Source: Dehalogenimonas alkenigignens
GTDB lineage: Bacteria; Chloroflexota; Dehalococcoidia; Dehalococcoidales; Dehalococcoidaceae
NCBI RefSeq assembly: GCF_001466665.1
Contig: NZ_KQ758903.1
Coordinates: 989,684 to 1,053,683 of the forward strand
Length of the DNA stretch: 64,000 nt
Direction: 5' to 3'
Below are positions 58,514 through 64,000 of this stretch, piece after piece. How positions within the stretch are numbered: position 1 is the stretch's first letter; each line of letters opens with the position of its first letter. The notes under the pieces are model-generated. The model did not search any database, was not told the origin of the DNA, and was given only the letters and a program-made list of their open reading frames with translations. The position numbers and the translations under genes were made by a program.

Positions 58514-59839
58514 CTACTGAAGTGATTCGACCAGTTGATCCAGTGTCAATTCTTTGCTGATATAACAGCGATAAGCGCTAACCTGATCAATTGCCCCAGA
58601 TTGACTGAGGCACCCGCCGGCGCAATGGTAACGGCAGAAGCAGTTTCGGCATTCACTGAGACTATCGATGTTTCTTGATCTCAAAATAGATTGTGTTTCA
58701 GAGTTGAAAATAAAGTGCCTCGTGTCGTTCTCATAGCTGCCATGGAAAAACAGTCCATCCTGAGGATTCTGTGGGTTGGTTCTCATATAACAGGCAGTGA
58801 CCATCCCGGAGGGAGTTACGTTAAAGGCCGGATCGGTGGCGTAACAATAGCTTTTTCGAATGGACCCAACTCGTGCACTGCTGAATTCGATTCTAATACC
58901 ATGTTCCTGCCCCAACTTCTTTACTGCTCTGAATGCGACGAGGAAACGATCGGCATCTAAGATATCAAGATCATTTCCCCTGCCTTGTTGATAAAATGGC
59001 TCGAGGTAAATGGCCTCAAAGCCCGATCGACCGGCCAGGATATTTATTATTCCAGGGAAGTATTGAAGGCTGTCTGCGGTAACTGTGGATAAGATCCAAT
59101 ACTTTTTGCCGATTTTATCGAGATAGTTGAAGGTTCTCAGAACATCCTTGTAACTGCCCTGTCCATTGCGCTTCGGCCTATGTTTGTCATGAATTTCTTT
59201 TGGGCCGTCCCAGGAGATACAGAACTCATCAACATGTTCAACCAGCCAGGCTAATCTATTTATTGAAGTTACACCGTTGGTGGTTATGCCGATATACTTT
59301 TCGATGCCTTCCAGTTTCACTCTGGATTCAAAATACTCGACCGTTGTCTGTAACATAGACCAGGCACATATCGGTTCACCTCCGCCATGGAACTGGAGAT
59401 GGGCGATGGAATGATCTTCGGAGGCGTTTTTAATTATTAGGTCAATTGCAGCGCGGGCAACAGGCTCACTCATGGTTTGGGGTACTTTGTTGTTATGGGA
59501 ATAACAGTACACGCAATTTAGATTACAAACATCTGTGAGCAGCAACCCCACTCGTGTAGGACGATAATCTGATGGTTCTTGAACATCAGGACTGTCAAGA
59601 ATGGGCTCGCGGATTAACAAGCCCTTGGTTGACAGCGCATTGATGAATTCTCGGTCCTCAGAAGTCTTGGGAGTAAAACCCTTTTCGTTGAGAGCTTGCA
59701 TAATCGGTATTGCAGCCTGATTCAGGCTTAAGACCTGATGACTCTTAGGAAAATAGGCTATTAGAAGTTCATCATGTTCAACTAGAAAGCACTTCTCAAC
59801 AAAATGCCCCGCATTTTGTCCGGCAGACAAGCTTTTCAT
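58514..59839 (-). CDS. radical SAM/SPASM peptide-modifying enzyme
   Basis: A 441-residue enzyme. The N-terminal 80 residues look like a PqqD/RRE-type peptide-recognition domain (HQVLSLNQAAIPIMQALNEK ... FINALSTKGLLI). The radical SAM core has C105, C109 and C112 (CNLNCVYC) and LQFHGGGEPI. The C-terminal SPASM region has extra Cys (SYCYATDPAFNVTPSGMVTACY, CRNCFCRYHCAGGC) for two auxiliary 4Fe-4S clusters. Such enzymes modify ribosomal peptides, and a 38-residue candidate substrate lies 91 bases upstream. The chemistry (crosslink, epimerisation or other) cannot be told. Confidence 0.9.
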   Translation of the reverse strand: MKSLSAGQNAGHFVEKCFLVEHDELLIAYFPKSHQVLSLNQAAIPIMQALNEKGFTPKTSEDREFINALSTKGLLIREPILDSPDVQEPSDYRPTRVGLLLTDVCNLNCVYCYSHNNKVPQTMSEPVARAAIDLIIKNASEDHSIAHLQFHGGGEPICAWSMLQTTVEYFESRVKLEGIEKYIGITTNGVTSINRLAWLVEHVDEFCISWDGPKEIHDKHRPKRNGQGSYKDVLRTFNYLDKIGKKYWILSTVTADSLQYFPGIINILAGRSGFEAIYLEPFYQQGRGNDLDILDADRFLVAFRAVKKLGQEHGIRIEFSSARVGSIRKSYCYATDPAFNVTPSGMVTACYMRTNPQNPQDGLFFHGSYENDTRHFIFNSETQSILRSRNIDSLSECRNCFCRYHCAGGCLSQSGAIDQVSAYRCYISKELTLDQLVESLQ

Positions 59840-59930
59840 TAAAAGACGTCTAAATTCGATTAGAAATGGCAGCTATATAAAAAAGGTACGCAAACAAATT
59901 TTTCTTGTGGATCTTCATGTCACCTTAAAA

Positions 59931-60047
59931 TCAGGGACCGGCAGTAGCTGCGCCTTTTGGGTTAATCTCGGATTTCTTCACCGGACCAGCCTTTATAACA
60001 GCCGGCTTTACGACTGGTTTGATGGGTTTTACTGGTTTCTTTTCCAT
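59931..60047 (-). CDS. putative RiPP precursor peptide
   Basis: A 38-residue gene with a strong ribosome site (GGAGG, 6 bases before ATG), just upstream of and collinear with the radical SAM/SPASM gene. The first 25 residues are Lys/Pro/Val-rich repeats (KPVKPIKPVVKPAVIKAGP) without Cys. The end is NPKGAATAGP, a small-residue core after Lys/Gly. Absence of Cys rules out a thioether core. Size, position and composition fit a RiPP substrate; this is inference. Confidence 0.62.
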   Translation of the reverse strand: MEKKPVKPIKPVVKPAVIKAGPVKKSEINPKGAATAGP

Positions 60048-60190
60048 ATCAAGCCTCCATATTCGATTAGATGCCAATTATACGCCTCCGATTTAAATGA
60101 TGCTAGATGAATAGAACCATAAGTCGTAGACCGTCATTGATATTGGAACCGCGACAGTACTAGCAGAAACGACTTCGAGTGAGCACAGTT

Positions 60191-60398
60191 TTGCGCTTCA
60201 TCTACGCTTACAGGAGGCAAATGGTTGATCACGATTACTGGTAGTTACTCTGAAGATGGTGGCACTACCATCGCTACCCGCACCTTGACTCTTGATTCTC
60301 CTATCAATATGTCTGGAAATGAGACATGGAGCTGGAGTGGACCTGGAGCCGATTGCACAGGTGGTTTGGCGACAATGACTGCGACTAAGATACCATGA
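60191..60398 (+). pseudogene. 3' fragment of a beta-rich, probably secreted protein
   Basis: A frame bounded upstream by a TGA reads AQFCASSTLTGGKWLITITG, then SYSEDGGTTIATRTLTL and SGNETWSWSGPG before its stop. The alternating Thr/Ser/Gly-rich strands look like the C-terminal end of an extracellular beta-sheet protein. No start codon or ribosome site fits. It is probably debris of island turnover. Confidence 0.5.
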
Positions 60399-60480
60399 TG
60401 CTAAGCCTAGCGAAACATCAGCGGTCACTTTTTTACAACGTATCACAAAAGCCAGGCTAGGATCTTACCTGGCTCTTGTG

Positions 60481-60570
60481 TCGTCCTCCTCGTAGAGTCG
60501 GACTCTGCCTGAAAAAACGTATATCCTGGAGTGGATCTACCGGGAAATGACCGAGGCTGGTGAGCTTCGT
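60481..60570 (-). repeat. ssrA-3'-end-like repeat, copy I
   Basis: TCGTCCTCCTCGTAGAGTCG, GACTCTGCCTGAAAAAACG and TATCCTGGAGTGGATCTACC, the same order as copy A, ending at the 3' end of the UPF0489 gene. A shortened hairpin (GACCGAGGCT / AGCTTCGTTC, imperfect) follows. Confidence 0.58.
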
Positions 60571-60571
60571 T

Positions 60572-61276
60572 CTATAACCCTTGAAGGGTTAGATTATTCA
60601 CATACTGTGAAATAAGCGGAATAAGCTCATCGCTTTTTCGTGGTGTGTACTCGGGCGACTGGCTTAGAAGCACGTAGTCGAAAGGTTCTGTTGCGCGGAA
60701 ATTTTGCCACTGTACGATCTTAAATTCAGCCCCTTTATTAGGTTCCACTGCAAGGCCACATGATGTATTGAAGGGTACTGATTTTTTGCTTACTGGATCA
60801 TACTCTGGTAAATGGCTAGGAACCCAAGTTAATGAAGCGATCCAACCATAAGCGATCGCATAGGTCAAGTAATTGCCGGCGTTAATATATCCCTCTTCTA
60901 AAGGATTAGTCTGTTCTAATTTTTCAAAACACAGTTTACCCGAGATCAAGCGGAGACCGCCGCGAATTGTTAGGTCCGGGTGAGCGTCTACATGGATTAC
61001 ATCAAATGGTGTGTGTAAGGCTCCTGATTCAATCAACTTCCGCCATAATTCCAGCACCTGATGATGGCTCTCGACAATCGTTCCGGGAATTCGGACATAG
61101 CGTGAGAGGCCACATCGGCTTTCAAGGAAATGCCGCACCATGTCCTTCGGCCATGGCTTGTAACTGGAGCCTAAGCGTTTATTTTCGGCTCCAGAATAGT
61201 AGGGGTCTTTGTTCAGAAAAAGTCTAGATCTAGATCCAGAAAACGCATAGTCGTTCCTTTTGGTGACATACTTCAA
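60572..61276 (-). CDS. UPF0489 family protein
   Basis: A 234-residue protein with the UPF0489 hallmark VIHVDAHPDL (about 94-103), preceded by HHQVLELWRKLI and followed by INAGNYLTYAIAYGWI. The D-x-H motif suggests a metal-dependent arginase/deacetylase-like fold. The enzymatic role is unknown. It is coupled by a 4-base overlap to the zinc ribbon gene and is A+T-rich. Confidence 0.78.
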   Translation of the reverse strand: MKYVTKRNDYAFSGSRSRLFLNKDPYYSGAENKRLGSSYKPWPKDMVRHFLESRCGLSRYVRIPGTIVESHHQVLELWRKLIESGALHTPFDVIHVDAHPDLTIRGGLRLISGKLCFEKLEQTNPLEEGYINAGNYLTYAIAYGWIASLTWVPSHLPEYDPVSKKSVPFNTSCGLAVEPNKGAEFKIVQWQNFRATEPFDYVLLSQSPEYTPRKSDELIPLISQYVNNLTLQGL

Positions 61277-61443
61277 TCGATCTTTTTAAGGTAACGCCAG
61301 GTGTATCCCGAAAAAGTCCAGAGAGGTCGTTTACATTTGGGGCAGAGCAGTTTCAGCTGGTTGCCGTTCTTTTCCTGAACCCCCATGACCAGACACTTAC
61401 AATCAGTGCAATATGTCCTGTGAGTTACCAGTTTCATCGCCAT
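61273..61443 (-). CDS. small zinc ribbon protein
   Basis: A 56-residue protein (ATG 61443, or 61437 two codons later) with a strong GGAGGAGG. Two Cys pairs, CTDCKC and CPKCKR, form a zinc ribbon, and the C-terminus is aromatic (WTFSGYTWRYLKK). It overlaps the UPF0489 gene by 4 bases. Confidence 0.62.
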   Translation of the reverse strand: MAMKLVTHRTYCTDCKCLVMGVQEKNGNQLKLLCPKCKRPLWTFSGYTWRYLKKID

Positions 61444-61572
61444 GCACCTCCTCCTTATTATTCTAATCCCTAAAATCAATAGAGGAATGGAATAAAACGG
61501 TTTGAGTAAAGATATTGCAGGGTGAGTCTGGCAGGGCTAAAATCAAACCAGTTAGGAAGGAGGGCGACGATT

Positions 61573-61821
61573 ATGGAAGCCAAGAAAGCCCCGGGTCTAG
61601 TAAGCAGGATGTTTGGTACAGGTGAGGTTAGTCTGCTGGATACCAAAACCGGATACAGATATTCATTGGTTGCATATTGTCCTAAAGATGGTGACTATTC
61701 CTATGTTGACCGGGTTGACCGGTTTGAGAAAGCGGGCAAGTCGCTAAAAACCGTAACTTTCAAATGCCCAACCTGCTCGACCACTTTTGAAGTCCCAAAG
61801 ACCAAGATCATGGTGATTTGA
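61573..61821 (+). CDS. small zinc-binding hypothetical protein
   Basis: An 82-residue protein from ATG 61573 after GGAAGGAGGG. A Cys in VAYCPKDGDYSY and a late CPTCSTTFEVP suggest a three- or four-ligand metal site. The frame extends upstream, but the ribosome site favours this start. No family is recognised. Confidence 0.58.
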   Translation: MEAKKAPGLVSRMFGTGEVSLLDTKTGYRYSLVAYCPKDGDYSYVDRVDRFEKAGKSLKTVTFKCPTCSTTFEVPKTKIMVI

Positions 61822-61879
61822 GTCACATCTCTTACTGGTTGTTAATCACTTTAGCCAATGGTATGATGGCACAACTCCC

Positions 61880-62323
61880 ATGATCAAGTCTAATTCAACA
61901 TCTGTAATAGAAGCTTTGGCCCAGAATGAAGAACTCATAGGCGAACTGTACCAAACTTATGCTGATCGATTGCCAATAAGAAAACAGCTTTGGCAGTCTC
62001 TTGCAGGTGAAGAGAAGATGCACGCGGCTTGGTTGCGCCAATTCGGTCAAATGCAAGGTGATGTCAAGGTAAGTAACAGGTTTTCGATAGCGGCGATATC
62101 AACATATCGTGCTTATGTGCAAAAAGAGATTAAGTCTGCAATTTCAGGGGTGGTTAACGATAGACAAGCTCTGACGACTAGCTTGTACATCGAGGAGAGT
62201 TTGATCGAAAAGAACTTCTTTGAGGCTTTTTCCGGTGAAGGGCAGTCGTTTAAAGCAGTTCTGAAACAGCTTATCGCCGAGACAAATATCCATATCTCGA
62301 AAATCAAAGCACAGCTCAATTGA
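61880..62323 (+). CDS. ferritin-like / rubrerythrin-like diiron protein
   Basis: A 147-residue four-helix protein. Helix motifs NEELIGELYQTYADRLP and SLAGEEKMHAAWLRQF (E-E-x-x-H), and later SLYIEESLIEKNFFEAF and AETNIHISKI, give a set of Glu/His ligands as in rubrerythrin-type ferritin-like proteins. The rubredoxin domain is absent. It is likely to bind a diiron centre for peroxide reduction or iron handling. Confidence 0.75.
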   Translation: MIKSNSTSVIEALAQNEELIGELYQTYADRLPIRKQLWQSLAGEEKMHAAWLRQFGQMQGDVKVSNRFSIAAISTYRAYVQKEIKSAISGVVNDRQALTTSLYIEESLIEKNFFEAFSGEGQSFKAVLKQLIAETNIHISKIKAQLN

Positions 62324-62347
62324 AAGAGCCATGAAAGGATAAATTAG

Positions 62348-62524
62348 ATGAAGAACATCAAGCTTTGGACACTGATCTCGGCAGGCTTGGCAGTAGTGGC
62401 GGTTGGCGGTGGTTTCATGGCCCAGGGAGAAGAGGGCACAATGGTACAGATCCACGCTTTGATAGGGGTAGTGACTCTTGCAGCAACAGTTATTGCCGCC
62501 TATATTGGCGCAAAATCGACTTGA
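62348..62524 (+). CDS. 58-residue two-helix membrane protein
   Basis: A short gene 24 bases after the ferritin-like gene, behind AAAGGAT. Two hydrophobic helices (LWTLISAGLAVVAVGGGFMA and LIGVVTLAATVIAAYIGA) are joined by a polar QGEEGTMVQIH loop. The function is unknown; it is probably co-transcribed with the ferritin-like gene. Confidence 0.6.
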   Translation: MKNIKLWTLISAGLAVVAVGGGFMAQGEEGTMVQIHALIGVVTLAATVIAAYIGAKST

Positions 62525-62640
62525 AGTTGCCCCCATTACCCCAATAAGAAACAGGGTACCGAGAGGCCACTTACAGACAAGGAGAAAAATCTGTATCTGG
62601 CGGATTGGCGGTATCGACTCCATCAACGGGACGTTGATGG

Positions 62641-62693
62641 GGAGCTTGCGGGACTACCTGAAACGCGGGGGGATTTCGGAGTAGTTGGATGCT
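62641..62693 (-). repeat. ssrA-3'-end-like repeat, copy J (degenerate)
   Basis: GGGACTACCTGAAACGCGGG, then GGATTTCGGAGTAGTTGGAT, corresponds to the middle of copies B and D. A small inverted repeat CCATCAACG / CGTTGATGG lies just before it (about 62620-62640). Confidence 0.45.
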
Positions 62694-62703
62694 CAATTCA
62701 GGG

Positions 62704-63162
62704 CTATCTTAGAATAATGCTGCTTAACTGAGCCTCGCTATATGGCGCACTACCTGTTACTGCATTATTTTGGATAAGCAGGTAACAGACTATATCAATG
62801 TGATTCTGCCGCGAAAGGCTACTTGCTGAACCCGGCGGCATCGCGCTCGAGGTGTAGTTAAGCAGTAGTTGAGCATTACCAAGATCAGATAAATGGGAGT
62901 TCGGTCCCCAAAGCGCGGGAGCTCTTACACCTTGTCCATTATCACCGTGGCAACTGGCACATTTGGCGGCATAAATCACTTGCCCACTTTGAGCTAGTTG
63001 AGCAAAAGTGGCAGCTACCGTGGTCGTGGTGGGTTTGGTAGTAGTAGTCGTCGTCGTAGGTGGAGTTGAACCGCAGCCAGAAAATGCCATAAGGAGAGAT
63101 ACTACCGGAACAACTATTAATCCCCGATAAATAAGTGACGGTTGCATAGATGGTGTTCTCAT
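62704..63162 (-). CDS. monohaem cytochrome c lipoprotein
   Basis: A 152-residue protein from ATG 63162 (GAGGAGAGGGG upstream). It has a lipoprotein signal with lipobox Cys C30 (MAFSGC), a Thr/Pro-rich linker (33-52), a class I cytochrome c domain with haem motif CASCH (68-72) and a likely Met ligand in SSAMPPGSA. It should sit on the outer face of the membrane and carry electrons. Dehalococcoidia organohalide respiration is generally described as cytochrome-independent, so its presence in an island is notable. Confidence 0.88.
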   Translation of the reverse strand: MRTPSMQPSLIYRGLIVVPVVSLLMAFSGCGSTPPTTTTTTTKPTTTTVAATFAQLAQSGQVIYAAKCASCHGDNGQGVRAPALWGPNSHLSDLGNAQLLLNYTSSAMPPGSASSLSRQNHIDIVCYLLIQNNAVTGSAPYSEAQLSSIILR

Positions 63163-63278
63163 TTCCCCTCTCCTCAATGATGCGCTATCTAATCCACCAT
63201 TCACATTATAATGGGATTTTTTATTCCGCCAAACTCAGCTTTACCTGGTCCCGCCCTGATCAAAAGATTCATCTTAAT

Positions 63279-63315
63279 AGGAGAGTTGGATTCTACCTGA
63301 AACAATGGGCAGAGA
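63279..63315 (-). repeat. ssrA-3'-end-like repeat, copy K (degenerate)
   Basis: AGGAGAGTTGGATTCTACCT followed by GAAACAATGGGCAGAG matches copy D closely in its middle part but lacks the CCA end. It is the last copy seen in the window. Confidence 0.45.
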
Positions 63316-63377
63316 TTGATAAATGTTTGCGGGAAAAATCATCGAGTGCCCCACCCCCAAACCATAATACCTTATCC

Positions 63378-63758
63378 TTAATGAGTTCTGGTGGACGGAA
63401 AATTTTCCCTTGCTACGCCCAAGATTGCTGGCTGGCAATTGTGCTCGATTAAACGCGGCCGGATGCGAACGAGTTTGACCTCGCCATCCTTTCGGACAAT
63501 CCTGAATTCAGGTTCTTGCGGAAGGTTGTCAAGTTTGCCTGATAGAGCAAGTTTTGTCATCCTTATTACGTCGTCTTTATCCTCAGGATGGATTAAATCG
63601 ATAAATAGCATTTTAGAGATTTCATCACGGCTATACCCCGAAAAATCAACAAAAGCCTGGTTAATAAATTTCAGCTCACCATCCTGAAAAACATATAGGG
63701 GTAAGGGAATTTCATCGACAATCTGACGATAAAAGTACTTATCTTCCATTTCAATCAC
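63378..63758 (-). CDS. stand-alone PAS domain protein
   Basis: A 126-residue protein that is essentially one PAS domain (PLYVFQDGELKFINQAFVDFSGYSRDEISKM ... FRIVRKDGEVKLVRIRPRLIE). No kinase or other output domain follows. Single-PAS proteins can be ligand sensors in trans or remnants of kinases. A weak ribosome site precedes an ATG at 63758 or 63749. Confidence 0.78.
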   Translation of the reverse strand: MIEMEDKYFYRQIVDEIPLPLYVFQDGELKFINQAFVDFSGYSRDEISKMLFIDLIHPEDKDDVIRMTKLALSGKLDNLPQEPEFRIVRKDGEVKLVRIRPRLIEHNCQPAILGVARENFPSTRTH

Positions 63759-63919
63759 CTTGACAAGCAGAGTGAAATTATATCACGAGCTGGTTCTTGG
63801 GGAATATTCCTGGTACACAACAGCAGGCTAGTCCATAAAAACACAGAGATCAGTACCCATATTGCCCTTGTTGTCACTTTAGGTAACGCCTATAATGGTG
63901 CCAATTTTTCCAAGCAATT

Positions 63920-64000
63920 ATGTATTCCGAAAACACCACCATGGAAATTGAGTCGCTCCTGAATTCAGGGCAATTCGCTGAAGCCGCTACCCAGGTAAAA
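63920..64000 (+). CDS. partial gene running off the window
   Basis: An ATG at 63920 opens a frame of 27 codons (MYSENTTMEIESLLNSGQF...) that continues beyond the end. Too short to assign. The C-terminal part is missing because of the window edge. Confidence 0.4.
   Translation, partial: MYSENTTMEIESLLNSGQFAEAATQVK

Noticed and set aside
50571-63315. CRISPR array
   Set aside because: The repeats are spaced irregularly from about 100 bases to 3 kb, are degenerate, and have genes between them. No cas genes are present.

Overview
The window looks like a chromosome segment of an organohalide-respiring Dehalococcoidia bacterium, most likely a Dehalogenimonas-type organism. The evidence is five full-length reductive dehalogenase catalytic genes (rdhA) with Tat signals and paired 4Fe-4S motifs, one rdhB anchor gene, a B12-dependent ribonucleotide reductase, a NapH/PceC-like ferredoxin, and a G+C-rich housekeeping part next to an A+T-richer accessory part. 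Assignment to genus is inference; no rRNA gene is present, and I saw no tRNA gene by eye. LAYOUT. 1-9.4 kb: housekeeping and small genes (two-subunit fumarase with an apparently leaderless promoter, HIT, GNATs, AzlCD, NUDIX, NAD kinase, RidA, zinc ribbons, a GIY-YIG protein). 9.48-16.2 kb: valS, a NarL-type two-component pair, a GyrI-like gene and ruvA, bracketed by two inverted, diverged copies of a ~0.3 kb element that carries promoters. 16.4-20.1 kb: an ABC exporter and an APC permease. 20.2-24.0 kb: an Fe-S/cysteine operon (Rrf2 regulator, cysK, iscS, iscU) with an isochorismatase-fold gene downstream. 24.2-28.3 kb: a membrane polyferredoxin, an SBF-type transporter and several very small proteins. 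28.6-46.4 kb: the dehalogenase region. It has a solo rdhA; an O-methyltransferase plus U32-like gene pair; an rdhA-rdhB operon that continues into three radical SAM genes (one B12-binding, one fused to a muconolactone-isomerase-like domain) and a 55-residue membrane peptide; two close rdhA paralogues, one flanked by perfect 146-bp direct repeats; class II nrdJ; two DUF2795-like genes; and several response regulators. One of these regulators has lost its phosphorylatable Asp. 46.4-49.2 kb: a five-PAS histidine kinase. 50.5-63.3 kb: a mosaic of short gene islets separated by about eleven copies of a repeat that resembles the 3' end of tmRNA (ssrA), the known integration site of Dehalococcoides genomic islands. 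The islets carry a MATE protein, an SDR, a fifth rdhA, an antiporter fragment, TerC and LOG proteins, a HicAB toxin-antitoxin pair, a radical SAM/SPASM enzyme with a likely 38-residue precursor peptide, a ferritin-like protein and a monohaem cytochrome c lipoprotein. HOW IT FITS TOGETHER. The dehalogenases are probably exported by Tat, anchored by RdhB or by other small membrane proteins, and switched on by the nearby kinase/regulator genes. Four of the five rdhA genes share an mRNA-sense hairpin with a constant GANAGA loop and a covarying stem just upstream of the start codon. It lies in or beside a short leader reading frame encoding an S-G-[RK]-D core, and I regard it as the best candidate for an undescribed regulatory element. 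The best candidates for undescribed enzymatic systems are the rdhAB-radical SAM operon, the U32/methyltransferase pair and the peptide/SPASM pair.
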